A program made the position numbers and the translations under genes. Below are positions 16,458-26,015 of a stretch of 64,000 bases of DNA, in pieces (within the stretch, counting starts at the first letter, position 1; each line of letters opens with the position of its first letter). The stretch covers positions 29,609 through 93,608 of the forward strand of contig CAWVWT010000004.1 in NCBI GenBank assembly GCA_963934015.1. Direction: 5' to 3'. The notes below the pieces were generated by a model that searched no databases, had not been told where the DNA came from, and saw only the letters and a list, made by a program, of their open reading frames with translations. Origin of the DNA: MGIIb-P sp963934015 (lineage in GTDB: Archaea > Thermoplasmatota > Poseidoniia > Poseidoniales > Thalassarchaeaceae).

Positions 16458-16531
16458 GGGCCTGTAGCTTAGCCAGGTAGAGCGTCCGGCTTTTAACCGG
16501 ATGGCCAAGGGTTCGAATCCCTTCAGGCCCG
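16458..16531 (+). tRNA. trnK: tRNA-Lys (anticodon UUU)
   Basis: A complete cloverleaf is readable. The acceptor GGGCCTG (16458-16464) pairs with CAGGCCC (16524-16530) with discriminator G. The anticodon stem is TCCGG/CCGGA with loop CTTTTAA (anticodon TTT), and the T arm contains GGTTCGAATCC. CCA is not encoded. No intron is seen. It lies about 60 bases upstream of rpoH. Confidence 0.95.
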
Positions 16532-16589
16532 CTCTATCTGGCTCGGTTGCGGGTTTTTGGCCGATTTGGGTAAACCGGGGGTTCAAAAT

Positions 16590-17177
16590 TTGGTCGTTAA
16601 AAGTTCAACAAAGAAGCGTTTGGTAGAGTTAGGTGTCCCGGAGGAGTCCGCACACAAACTCGCTGACGATGCAAATATGGATGCCATCAAGCAGATGAGT
16701 GTCGAACAAGTTGCAAAGAAAATTGGAATCGAAATGGATAGCCCAGAACTTGAGAAGGTTATGGGCATCATTCGTGAGCAAGGAACTCGCAAGCGAACCC
16801 GCTCTCGTCGAATCACTATTTCACAAAAGGCAATCGATGACGATGACATCCCACTGGGCAGTGACAGATTCAATGTTCTCAACCACGTTTTGGTCCCACA
16901 CCACGAACTTTTGCCAGAGGCTGAAGAAGCAACGGCTCTTTCACCATGGGGCCTTGAAGTACCAGACATTTCAGGAACAGGTACACGCTTGGCCAAGGAA
17001 CTATTGCCCAAAATTCTGATTACCGATCCAGCTGTACAGGTTCTAAAGGAAACTGAAGAGATTGCAAATGACGAATTACCTGCAGGATGGCTCACAAATC
17101 GTGTCGTCCGAGTCAAACGCAAGAGCAAAACATCCGGGACAACTACAGCTTACCGCTTAATTGTGGAGGAAAACTGA
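16590..17177 (+). CDS. rpoH: RNA polymerase subunit H with N-terminal extension
   Basis: 195 residues. The last ~85 residues are classical archaeal RpoH (eukaryotic Rpb5 C-terminal domain): FNVLNHVLVPHHELL, LPKILITDPAVQVLK and RVVRVKRKSKTSGTTTAYRLI. Archaeal RpoH is normally about 75-90 residues, so the first ~105 residues are an extension. That extension matches the N-terminus of RpoA2 in this operon: both read (M)VVKSxTKKxL, then AHKLADD. The TTG at 16590 is chosen because it makes the two proteins start identically; an in-frame TTG at 16557 would add eleven residues. First gene of the polymerase operon, 13 bases before rpoB. Confidence 0.9.
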   Translation: MVVKSSTKKRLVELGVPEESAHKLADDANMDAIKQMSVEQVAKKIGIEMDSPELEKVMGIIREQGTRKRTRSRRITISQKAIDDDDIPLGSDRFNVLNHVLVPHHELLPEAEEATALSPWGLEVPDISGTGTRLAKELLPKILITDPAVQVLKETEEIANDELPAGWLTNRVVRVKRKSKTSGTTTAYRLIVEEN

Positions 17178-17190
17178 GGGGGAATAAATC

Positions 17191-20100
17191 ATGAAGGAAA
17201 TTATTGAGAGCTACTTTCGCGAGCGGAGTTTGGTCAATCACCAACTTGCATCTTACAATGACTGTATCCCAACTGGTGATACCCAGGGCAGTCGTTTTGA
17301 AAAAATCGTCCGAAACATTCGTATTGGTACGGATGAAATTATTGAAGATGATGAGGGTGGGATCATCAAGCTTGACGTACTCGATCATGAAATCTCTGTG
17401 CGAATGAAGAACATGACTCTTGGCCCACCCACAATCCGTGAGGCCAATGGGGCAGAGCACCCATCGTTGCCGCTTGAATGCCGCCTCAGAAAGTTGACCT
17501 ACATGTCGCCTGTTTACCTTGACTTCACCATCCACCGAGACGACCTCCCTCAACCTATTGTGGAAGACAAGGTTCAGGTTGGTAGCGTCCCCATCATGGT
17601 CCGAAGCCGCCGGTGCAACCTCAATCCCTCACACATTGATCCTAATCGAAATTTGTCGCCAGGACAGAGTGAAGAGGACAAGGAGCATTACCACACTCTA
17701 CTGGAGGGTAAGGGCGAGGATCCCCATGACCCCGGTGGGTACTTCATCATCAATGGAACTGAACGCGCTCTCATATCTATGGAAGATTTGGCTCCAAATC
17801 GCGTCACAGTTGAAATGAACAAGCGCTACGCACGTAAGACTGAAGTCGCCAAGATTTTCTCACAGAAGGATGGCGTTCGAAAGCCCTTGACTGTTGAAAA
17901 GCGCAAGGATGGAATGCTAATGGTGAAGATTAGCAGTGCAGGAACAACTCCAATCCCAGTCGTTCTGCTAATGCGTGCCCTTGGCATTGACAATGATCAA
18001 GAGATTTTCCAGGCGATTGCCGGCCCGACTGAAACCTTCAAGTTCATCGTTGCCAACCTTAACGAGGTCAAGGACAATGAAGAATATGGTGTTGAAAGTG
18101 CTGCTGAAGCCCATGAGTGGCTGCAAAAGAAGTTCGCAGCAGGCCAACAACGGGAATATCGTGAGCAGCGAATTCAGAATCTACTCGACAAAGAATTACT
18201 CCCTCATCTTGAAACTCCTCTGTCTGCAAAAGACAAAGAGCGAATTGGCGAAGATCTCGCTGCTCAAGCTGATGAAAGAACCGAACGAAACCGCAAGAAG
18301 AAGGCAATTTTCCTAGGTCGTATCGTGCGCCAAGTCCTCGAAATGGCTATCAAAAACAAGGAGCCAAATGACAAGGATCACTATGCAAACAAGCGTGTGC
18401 GCCTTGCGGGTGATTTGATTGAAGATTTGTTCCGCGTATCATTGCAACAACTAGCTCGTGATTTGAAATACCAACTTGAGCGCCATCACAACCGAAAGCG
18501 TGACCTAAAGATCACCTCGTGTTTGCGACCGGATGTTTTGACATCCAAGGTCATGCACGCGTTGGCTACTGGGAATTGGGTTGGTGGCCGAAGTGGTGTC
18601 AGTCAATTGCTTGACCGGACAACATTTCTCTCAGCCCTATCCCACATGCGCCGTGTCACCAGCCCACTTGTGCGAAGCCAACCACATTTTGAAGCCCGAG
18701 ATTTGCACCCGACTCAATGGGGTCGACTTTGTCCCAATGAAACACCTGAAGGACAGAACTGTGGCCTTGTGAAGAACGCAGCCCAGATGATTGACGTTTC
18801 AGAAGCTGTTAGTGAAATTGAAGTCAAAGATCTCCTTGAAGAACAAGATGTTGAACCCAATCCAAAAGGTTGGTCAGAGGGTGCCCGAGTTCACGTAAAC
18901 GGCGACATATTCGGCCTACACATGAACCCACACAAACTCGTTGAGCATTTCAAGCGCGGTCGCCGTCGAGGTGTAATCCGACCAGAGGTCAGCATTCGTC
19001 ACGATGCACCCAATCGAGATATTTTCATCAATACTGACAAGGGTCGGATTCTCCGACCACTTCTTGTCCTAGATGGGGGCCGCATGGTTTTGTCAAAAGC
19101 CACCTTGGATAGTCTCCGAAACCGAGAAATGTCCTTTGCAGATTTGACCAATAACGGTATTGTCGAATGGGTCGATGCTGAAGAGGAGGAAGATCTCCTT
19201 GTCGCGCCTCGTCCATACGATCTACCACACGTCAGCCCTAAGCATGGTAGACCACTCAATCCGGCAAAGGTTGAATGGATTAACATGGGTGATGAGGGCA
19301 TCAAAAAGGCCAAACTTTGTGCTGAAATCATCATGCCCAATGGCACCAAACTCAAAGAGACGTTTAGCATCCCCTTGAATTATTATCAGGAGGACACCGA
19401 CAAACTCCGCCGAAAGGAAAAGAAGACTGGCGATGTGTTGATTTACACCCACGTTGAGATTGACCCGCAACTGATTCTCGGTGTTTGTGCATCTCTCGTA
19501 CCGTATCCTGAGCACAACTCTACACCTCGTGTTACTGGTGGAACAGCCATGGTCAAGCAGTCACTTGGATTGCCGTCAGCAAATGGTCGATTGCGACCAG
19601 ATACCCGACAGCACATTCTGCACTACACACAGAACTCAATGGTTGGAACTCGGGCGATGGAAGCAACCAATTTCATCCGCCGTCCAGCAGGTCAGAATTT
19701 TGTTGTCGCCATCCTCAGTCATCACGGCTACAATATGCAAGATGCAGTCATCATCAATCGTGGTAGTGTCGAGCGTGCCCTCGGTCGTTCGACATTCATC
19801 CGCACATACAACGCAGAACGCAAGCGATTCCCTGGTGGACAAGTTGACGAAATCGAAATCCCAGGTACTGGCCTCGATGAAGTCAAGGGTTTGAAATCCC
19901 CTGAATCCTATGCACATCTTGAAACTGATGGACTGCCCACCCCGGAGACGGAAATCAGCAGTAAGCCCGAAGATCGAGATCGCGTACCTCAGGTTCTGGT
20001 TGGAAAGACCAGCCCACCTCGTTTCTTGGAGGAAACTCACGGTGCTTTCCTACAAGCGCAGGAACGCCGTGAATCGAGCATGAACGTTCGGCACGGTGAG

Positions 20101-20931
20101 GGTGGCTTTGTTGACAATGTCTTCGTCACAGAATCTCTTGATTCAGGGCGTTTGGTCCGAATCACTCTACGAACAAACCGTATTCCAGAACTCGGTGACA
20201 AGTTTTCCAGCCGGCACGGTCAGAAAGGAGTCATCGGTCGTTTGGTCGATCCTGAAGATATGCCATTCACAGTAGATGGTGTAGTTCCGGACCTACTGAT
20301 TAACCCACACGCGATTCCATCACGCATGACTGTCGCCCACATCCTCGAGATGATTGGTGGTAAGGTAGGCGCTATGGAAGGTCGACTCATTGATGGTACT
20401 GCATTCAATGGTGAGAAGGAAGACAGTCTTCGCGAAGGTCTTCTTCGTAGTGGATTTGCACATACTGGTCGCGAGGCGATGGTCAGCGGCGAGACTGGTG
20501 AAGAATTCCCGGCGCAAATTTTCGTTGGTGTGATTTATTACCAGAAGTTGCACCACATGGTCAGCGGAAAAATCCACGCACGAAGTCGTGGACGAGTTCA
20601 AATTCTCACGCGCCAACCAACAGAAGGTCGTGCACGGCAGGGTGGTCTCCGATTTGGTGAAATGGAAAGAGATTGTCTCATCGCGCATGGTGCCTCAATG
20701 GTCATCAAAGATCGTCTGTTGGATGAATCGGATGGGTGGGAACTTTTCGTTTGTGCGGAAAGTGGCCATATCGCTTTCTGGGATTGGCGTAAACGGTGTT
20801 ACGTTAGCCCGATACATGGGGACAAGGCGGAAGTCTTCCCCGTTTCAACATCATATGCATTCAAGCTACTCCTGGATGAGATGAAATCACTTGGAGTGGC
20901 AATGAGACTTGAACTGGAGGACCGAAGATGA
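17191..20931 (+). CDS. rpoB: RNA polymerase subunit B (beta-like), unsplit
   Basis: The second-largest catalytic subunit of archaeal RNA polymerase, 1246 residues in one chain, not divided into B'' and B' as in many methanogens and haloarchaea. Recognisable blocks are PVMVRSRRCNL-like protrusion sequence, the fork region LHPTQWGRLCPNETPEGQNCGLVKN near residue 505, HHGYNMQDAVIINRGSVER near 850 and the hybrid-binding GDKFSSRHGQKGVIG near 1005. The C-terminus has RQGGLRFGEMERDCLIAHGA. A GAGGGGG ribosome-binding tract lies 5' of the ATG. The stop overlaps the rpoA1 start by four bases (ATGA). Confidence 0.98.
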   Translation: MKEIIESYFRERSLVNHQLASYNDCIPTGDTQGSRFEKIVRNIRIGTDEIIEDDEGGIIKLDVLDHEISVRMKNMTLGPPTIREANGAEHPSLPLECRLRKLTYMSPVYLDFTIHRDDLPQPIVEDKVQVGSVPIMVRSRRCNLNPSHIDPNRNLSPGQSEEDKEHYHTLLEGKGEDPHDPGGYFIINGTERALISMEDLAPNRVTVEMNKRYARKTEVAKIFSQKDGVRKPLTVEKRKDGMLMVKISSAGTTPIPVVLLMRALGIDNDQEIFQAIAGPTETFKFIVANLNEVKDNEEYGVESAAEAHEWLQKKFAAGQQREYREQRIQNLLDKELLPHLETPLSAKDKERIGEDLAAQADERTERNRKKKAIFLGRIVRQVLEMAIKNKEPNDKDHYANKRVRLAGDLIEDLFRVSLQQLARDLKYQLERHHNRKRDLKITSCLRPDVLTSKVMHALATGNWVGGRSGVSQLLDRTTFLSALSHMRRVTSPLVRSQPHFEARDLHPTQWGRLCPNETPEGQNCGLVKNAAQMIDVSEAVSEIEVKDLLEEQDVEPNPKGWSEGARVHVNGDIFGLHMNPHKLVEHFKRGRRRGVIRPEVSIRHDAPNRDIFINTDKGRILRPLLVLDGGRMVLSKATLDSLRNREMSFADLTNNGIVEWVDAEEEEDLLVAPRPYDLPHVSPKHGRPLNPAKVEWINMGDEGIKKAKLCAEIIMPNGTKLKETFSIPLNYYQEDTDKLRRKEKKTGDVLIYTHVEIDPQLILGVCASLVPYPEHNSTPRVTGGTAMVKQSLGLPSANGRLRPDTRQHILHYTQNSMVGTRAMEATNFIRRPAGQNFVVAILSHHGYNMQDAVIINRGSVERALGRSTFIRTYNAERKRFPGGQVDEIEIPGTGLDEVKGLKSPESYAHLETDGLPTPETEISSKPEDRDRVPQVLVGKTSPPRFLEETHGAFLQAQERRESSMNVRHGEGGFVDNVFVTESLDSGRLVRITLRTNRIPELGDKFSSRHGQKGVIGRLVDPEDMPFTVDGVVPDLLINPHAIPSRMTVAHILEMIGGKVGAMEGRLIDGTAFNGEKEDSLREGLLRSGFAHTGREAMVSGETGEEFPAQIFVGVIYYQKLHHMVSGKIHARSRGRVQILTRQPTEGRARQGGLRFGEMERDCLIAHGASMVIKDRLLDESDGWELFVCAESGHIAFWDWRKRCYVSPIHGDKAEVFPVSTSYAFKLLLDEMKSLGVAMRLELEDRR

Positions 20932-23900
20932 ACCGAGACGTTGCAACCATTCCGAAGCGTATTGCTTCCATCAAGTTCAGCTTGATGGATCCGACCGAAA
21001 TCCGTAAGATGTCCGCTGTCGAAGTCAAGACTGCAGATACTTACAAGGATGATGGACACGCATATCGACAAGGTTTGATGGACAACCGTATGGGTGTCAT
21101 TGAACCTGGTGTACGCTGCGAAACATGTGGTAACAAGCACGATGTTTGCCCCAGTCACTTTGGCCATATCCAACTTGAACTTCCAGTGGTCCACATTGGA
21201 TTCACTGCTCTGTTAAAGACGGCACTCAAGGCAACCTGCAACACTTGCAGCCGTATCCTTCTTCACGAGAAAGAAGGAACTCACCCCATCGACCCTGAGA
21301 AGTCTGAACAAGATTTCTATCGACACCGTGTATACGATGTTATCCAGAAGCATGGTGTTGGTTCTACAGAATTCAAGAAGATGATCAAAATCATAGTTAA
21401 AGAGTGCGCTAGTTTGAAACGCAGTGTTTGTATGCACTGTCAATCAGAACAGGGTAAGATTCAACTTGACAAACCCACCACTTTCAAGGAGATTATGCAG
21501 GCGAAAGCAGGCCAATCCAAGGTCGAGAAAAAGTTGAATGCTCGTGATATCCGTGAATGGCTAGAGCGCATCCCAGATGAGGATTTGATTTTCATTGGCA
21601 TGGCTTATGATTCAAGCCGTCCTGAATGGGTGATTATGCGCGTTCTCCCAGTTCCACCCATTACAGTTCGCCCTTCGATTACATTGGATAGTGGTGACCG
21701 TAGTGAGGATGATCTTACCCACAAACTAGTGGATGTATTGCGAATCAACCAACGACTACGTGAAAATCGTGACTCCGGAGCACCACAACTCATTGTTGAA
21801 GATTTGTGGGAACTGTTGCAGTATCACATTACAACATATTTCGACAACCAAACTGCGGGAATTCCTCCCGCGCGCCATCGCTCAGGTCGACCATTGAAGA
21901 CCCTGACTCAAAGACTCAAAGGCAAGGAGGGACGATTCCGCAGTAACCTGTCTGGAAAGCGTGTCAACTTCTGCGCCCGAACTGTCATTAGCCCAGACCC
22001 AAATCTTGGTATCAATGCAGTTGGTGTACCAACTCAATCCGCCAAAGAATTGACCGTACCGATTCGTGTCACAGGTCGAAACAGAGAACAGTTACGCCAG
22101 ATGATTTTGCGTGGACCTGATATTCACCCTGGCGTCAATTACATTGTGCGTGGAGACACACATCGTGTGCGTATCACCGGTCGTACCAAGTTTATGTGGT
22201 CCGGTTTCCGATGTCACAACCCCGAATGTCATTCTGGTGATGTTGAGAGAGATGAGCCCTACCCTGGTCTTCGTTCTGACCTCAATGAAGTATTACCTGC
22301 GCCAAATTTCCTACCTGGCATGGAAATCGAAGAAGAGATTAGCCGTGTTGATGGGGATACACAGACAAAGTGGATTCCATCCCTTGAACCTACTCTTGCG
22401 AATCTCCGTGGAGAGGACAGTAATGGAAAACCCCTCGAATATGGGGATCCACGGGGGATTATCCATCAACGATGGGTCTTCGAGCGAGAGAATCCAGGGC
22501 AAGAATTCCCTGCTGAATTAGATGTTCGTTGCCCTCATTGTGGCAGTCCTGAAATTTCAGAGGACATTCGCAGTAAGGTCGAAGATCGTCTTGCTACCGT
22601 CGACCTTGACGGAAACCCAAAGCCCGGTATGATTGTTGAGAGACACTTGATCGATGGTGACGTTGCAATTTTCAACAGACAACCATCTCTACACCGTATG
22701 TCGATGATGGTTCACGAAGTTCGTGTGATGGAAGGGAAAACATTCCGCTTCAATCTTGCAGTTTGTACACCGTACAATGCTGATTTTGATGGCGACGAGA
22801 TGAACCTTCACGTAATTCAATCTGAAGAGGCACGGGCAGAGGCAAAAATTCTCATGCGTGTTCAAGAACACATCATTACGCCACGTTACGGCGGTTCTGT
22901 AATCGGTGGAATTCACGATCATATATCGGGAGCCTATCTGCTAAGTCACGACAATCCATTTGTACCCAAGGCAATTGCCCTTGATGTTCTCGGCCAGATT
23001 AGCTGGTCTGGAGAGTTGCCCAAGGAGAGCGTAGTAGATGGCGTCGCCGGATTCTACGGTCTTGAATTGTTCAGCCTGATTGTTCCAGGTGGATTCAATC
23101 TACGATATACGAGCCGTAGCCAAGATGAGGTCAGGGTCGAATCGGGTCAAGTAATCTGCGGAACTCTTGACAAGCGTGCTATCGGTGCAGAGGACGGCCG
23201 TCTTCTTGATGCAGTAGTTCAAACTCACGGAACAACTGTTGGGGCAAAGTTCCTCAATGACATGACCAAACTCACCATTGGAGTTTGTACTTCAATGGGC
23301 TTCACAACTGGAATTGATGACGAAGATCTCCCTGCAGAAGCTCGTGAATTGATTACGCTGCGCAACGCCGAAGCCAGTGACGCAGTGGATGCTGAACTGG
23401 ATAAGTTCGGTGCTGATGGCCGTAAGTATGAGACTCGACCGGGACGCACTCCTCTGGAAACACTGGAGGAGAATATCCTGCAAATTCTAGATCAGTGTAA
23501 GGCCGAGACTGGAACGGTGGCGAAGGAAGCACTTTTGGACACCAACCCTGCAGTCATGATGGCAGTATCTGGTGCTCGTGGTTCAATGGATAACTTGGCT
23601 ATGATGGCCGGTTCTATTGGTCAGCCCAAGGTTCGTGGAAAACGTCTTGAACGCGGTTACAATGACCGTGTATTGTCTCATTTCCGTCGCGGTGTAAAGG
23701 GTGCGAAGGAGAAAGGCTTTGTCGCGTCTTCCTTCAAGCGTGGGTTGGAACCTACAGAGTTCTTCATGCTCTCCGTATCGGGTCGTGAATCTCTCGTCGA
23801 TACAGCGGTCCGAACCAGTAAATCGGGTTACATGCAACGCCGTCTGATCAATGCGATGGATGACCTCAAGGTCTGGAACGATGGACAACATTCAGTGCGC

Positions 23901-24026
23901 AACACAGCAAACCGAATTATCCAATTCCAATATGGTGAAGATGGTGTAGATCCCTGCAGATCACTGAAGGGTGAACCGATTAACGTCGATCAAATTTTGG
24001 ATGATGTCATTGGAGGTGGTAACTGA
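20928..24026 (+). CDS. rpoA1: RNA polymerase subunit A' (largest subunit, N-terminal part)
   Basis: 1032 residues of the archaeal A' subunit, holding most of the active centre. The zinc-binding clamp motif CETCGNKHDVCPSHFGH lies near residue 64, the lid/rudder region follows ARHRSGRPLKTL, and the metal-chelating loop YNADFDGDEMN is near 615. The bridge helix region is around GARGSMDNLAMMAGSIGQ. Translation is coupled to rpoB by an ATGA overlap with GGAGG upstream. The stop TGA shares a base with the rpoA2 ATG. As in most archaea the largest subunit is split into A' and A''. Confidence 0.98.
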   Translation: MNRDVATIPKRIASIKFSLMDPTEIRKMSAVEVKTADTYKDDGHAYRQGLMDNRMGVIEPGVRCETCGNKHDVCPSHFGHIQLELPVVHIGFTALLKTALKATCNTCSRILLHEKEGTHPIDPEKSEQDFYRHRVYDVIQKHGVGSTEFKKMIKIIVKECASLKRSVCMHCQSEQGKIQLDKPTTFKEIMQAKAGQSKVEKKLNARDIREWLERIPDEDLIFIGMAYDSSRPEWVIMRVLPVPPITVRPSITLDSGDRSEDDLTHKLVDVLRINQRLRENRDSGAPQLIVEDLWELLQYHITTYFDNQTAGIPPARHRSGRPLKTLTQRLKGKEGRFRSNLSGKRVNFCARTVISPDPNLGINAVGVPTQSAKELTVPIRVTGRNREQLRQMILRGPDIHPGVNYIVRGDTHRVRITGRTKFMWSGFRCHNPECHSGDVERDEPYPGLRSDLNEVLPAPNFLPGMEIEEEISRVDGDTQTKWIPSLEPTLANLRGEDSNGKPLEYGDPRGIIHQRWVFERENPGQEFPAELDVRCPHCGSPEISEDIRSKVEDRLATVDLDGNPKPGMIVERHLIDGDVAIFNRQPSLHRMSMMVHEVRVMEGKTFRFNLAVCTPYNADFDGDEMNLHVIQSEEARAEAKILMRVQEHIITPRYGGSVIGGIHDHISGAYLLSHDNPFVPKAIALDVLGQISWSGELPKESVVDGVAGFYGLELFSLIVPGGFNLRYTSRSQDEVRVESGQVICGTLDKRAIGAEDGRLLDAVVQTHGTTVGAKFLNDMTKLTIGVCTSMGFTTGIDDEDLPAEARELITLRNAEASDAVDAELDKFGADGRKYETRPGRTPLETLEENILQILDQCKAETGTVAKEALLDTNPAVMMAVSGARGSMDNLAMMAGSIGQPKVRGKRLERGYNDRVLSHFRRGVKGAKEKGFVASSFKRGLEPTEFFMLSVSGRESLVDTAVRTSKSGYMQRRLINAMDDLKVWNDGQHSVRNTANRIIQFQYGEDGVDPCRSLKGEPINVDQILDDVIGGGN

Positions 24027-25600
24027 TGGTAGTCAAGTCAGCAACAAAGAAGAAACTCATGGATATGGGTATTCAAGAAGAATTCGCGCACAAACTTGCC
24101 GATGATCGTAAGTGGGATGATGTGAAGATTCTCACACCTGGTGAAATTGCTCAAATTTGCGGCCTCGCATCTGATGAGGCGACAGCAATTCACAGTACCT
24201 TGATTGCATTTGGGAAATCGGGTGGTTCTGATTCAAACAATGCGACTACAACTGTCGTACGCCGTAAGAAACTTGTTCGCAGAGGTAAAAAAACAGAACT
24301 CATCCTACAGCACTACGATGTTGAATCAAAAATTGCTAGCATCCGCAGCGACATAAATGATGAAGATCCAATTTATCAAGCTCTAGAAAAGGCTGCTGCA
24401 AAGGAAGGAATACAAATTACACAACGCCTTCTTATGGATCTATCCGATGGCATTCACACACGTGGTAAAGCCAAATTAACACCCGGACAAGCAAAGAAGA
24501 TTGTCACCGCAGCTGGAGATCAATATTCACGCGCGTCCGTTGATCCGTTTGAGGCGGTTGGAATTATTACGGCTCAATCAATTGGTGAACCCGGAACACA
24601 AATGACCATGCGGACTTTCCACTATGCAGGTGTGGCCACAGTCAACGTGACTCAGGGTCTTCCTAGAATCATCGAGATTGTAGATTCGAGAAAGGTACCC
24701 GATACACCCACCATGAATATCTACGTAGAGGAATTGAATAAGAAGGGCAAACCACTTGCAACTGATGAAAAAGAGGTACAGAAATTGGCAGCATCGCTTG
24801 AAACGACTACGACCCAAGACATTGCAGACATTGATGTGGAAGTTGCTCAGCGTTACATTGTTCTGAAGCTCAACAATTCTCACCTCAAATTGAAGAATAT
24901 GAGTGGCGCTGAAGTGAGGGACAAATTATCACGTGCCCTGCGCCTATTCATCGCTGTGGAAGATGGTTCAGACACCAAACCCAAGGTTCTCAAAATCATC
25001 CCAGGCGTTGCTAAAGAAGACGATCTGAAGGACATCGGTGACAATCCACCTACATACACTGAGCTTTTGCAGCTTGAAGAGAAAATCAAGACACTCCGCC
25101 TGAAGGGTGTGAAGGACATTGCTCGTGCGAATGTTCAGAAGAATACAGACGGTGAATTTTACATTTCGACCATCGGCTCCAATCTGTCCAAGGTGTCAGA
25201 TTTCGCTGGTGTAGATCGGGGCCGAACCTATACCAACAACATCATGGAAATTTATGATTATCTCGGTATTGAAGCAGCCCGCCAAGCAGTCATCAATGAG
25301 CTGATTCTAACCCTAGAGGGGGCACGTCTAGATGTCGATGTCCGACATCTGCTAATGGTTGCTGATGTAATGACCAGTGAAGGTGAAGTTCGGGCGATCG
25401 GCCGTCATGGTGTGTCTGGAACCAAACATAGTATTCTTGCACGTGCAGCGTTCGAAGTTACAGTCAACCATTTGCTGCAAGCCGGAATTATTGGTGAGCG
25501 AGACAACCTTACAGGTGTCGCCGAGAATATCATTGTCGGCCAACCAATCGCACTTGGAACCGGAAGTGTAGAACTGTACTACATCCCTGAAAATGATTAA
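24026..25600 (+). CDS. rpoA2: RNA polymerase subunit A'' with N-terminal extension
   Basis: 524 residues, the C-terminal part of the largest subunit. The trigger-loop and jaw region starts near residue 175 (DPFEAVGIITAQSIGEPGTQMTMRTFH split by the motif GEPGTQMTMRTFHYAG). The end has RAAFEVTVNHLLQAG and IIVGQPIALGTGSVELYY. Typical archaeal A'' is about 380-400 residues, so there is an N-terminal extension of roughly 100. Its first 50 residues (MVVKSATKKKL, EEFAHKLADD) are clearly related to the extension of RpoH at the head of the operon. Basic, low-complexity sequence (RRKKLVRRGKK) joins it to the core. Confidence 0.96.
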   Translation: MVVKSATKKKLMDMGIQEEFAHKLADDRKWDDVKILTPGEIAQICGLASDEATAIHSTLIAFGKSGGSDSNNATTTVVRRKKLVRRGKKTELILQHYDVESKIASIRSDINDEDPIYQALEKAAAKEGIQITQRLLMDLSDGIHTRGKAKLTPGQAKKIVTAAGDQYSRASVDPFEAVGIITAQSIGEPGTQMTMRTFHYAGVATVNVTQGLPRIIEIVDSRKVPDTPTMNIYVEELNKKGKPLATDEKEVQKLAASLETTTTQDIADIDVEVAQRYIVLKLNNSHLKLKNMSGAEVRDKLSRALRLFIAVEDGSDTKPKVLKIIPGVAKEDDLKDIGDNPPTYTELLQLEEKIKTLRLKGVKDIARANVQKNTDGEFYISTIGSNLSKVSDFAGVDRGRTYTNNIMEIYDYLGIEAARQAVINELILTLEGARLDVDVRHLLMVADVMTSEGEVRAIGRHGVSGTKHSILARAAFEVTVNHLLQAGIIGERDNLTGVAENIIVGQPIALGTGSVELYYIPEND

Positions 25601-25630
25601 TTTCACCCATGAGAAGCAGTTGTGGAGAAT

Positions 25631-25635
25631 GGAGG
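25631..25635 (+). promoter_or_regulatory. Shine-Dalgarno site of rpl30e
   Basis: GGAGG eight bases before the ATG at 25644. It lies in the 43-base gap after rpoA2, so rpl30e is translated independently within the same operon. Confidence 0.7.
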
Positions 25636-25643
25636 AATTTTGA

Positions 25644-25943
25644 ATGGAACTAAGCCGAGAACTGAAAACAGCAATTAAGACTGGAGATTTAACTTTTGGA
25701 CAGAATCAAGCATCAGATGCTTGTGCTGAAGGGAAGGCGAAGATGGTTATTTTCGCAATCAATTGCCCCCAAGAATACATCGATGGGCTCCGCGCAAGAC
25801 ACCCCGATGTCCCAATGCATCGAACTGATTTGGTCAATCGTGAACTAGGTCCTGCTTGTGCAAAACCATTTCCAATCAGCACGATATGTGTATGCGAAGA
25901 AGGTGAGAGCGAAATATTGAGTCTCCAACCGAATATTGATTAA
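25644..25943 (+). CDS. rpl30e: Ribosomal protein L30e (L7Ae/L30e family)
   Basis: 99 residues. It begins MELSRELKTAIKTGDLTFGQNQ, close to archaeal L30e, with the RNA-binding KAKMVIFAINCP strand near residue 32 and ends SIL-like with an acidic tail. It is a 50S ribosomal subunit protein of the L7Ae/L30e fold. The position directly after rpoA2 is the conserved archaeal order (rpoH-B-A1-A2-rpl30e). The next genes of the usual operon (nusA, rps12, rps7) do not follow here; an unrelated gene does. Confidence 0.93.
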   Translation: MELSRELKTAIKTGDLTFGQNQASDACAEGKAKMVIFAINCPQEYIDGLRARHPDVPMHRTDLVNRELGPACAKPFPISTICVCEEGESEILSLQPNID

Positions 25944-25998
25944 GACCCCTCAAAGGTTGAATCCAATTGATTTGGGACGGAGTGTTCAAGGCTGGTAC

Positions 25999-26015
25999 GG
26001 TCACCATAGGTGACC
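25999..26015. repeat. Perfect inverted repeat abutting a start codon
   Basis: GGTCACCATAGGTGACC, a 7-base stem with a 3-base centre, ends exactly at the base before the ATG at 26016. It could be an operator or a translation-blocking hairpin. Its meaning is unproven. Confidence 0.35.
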
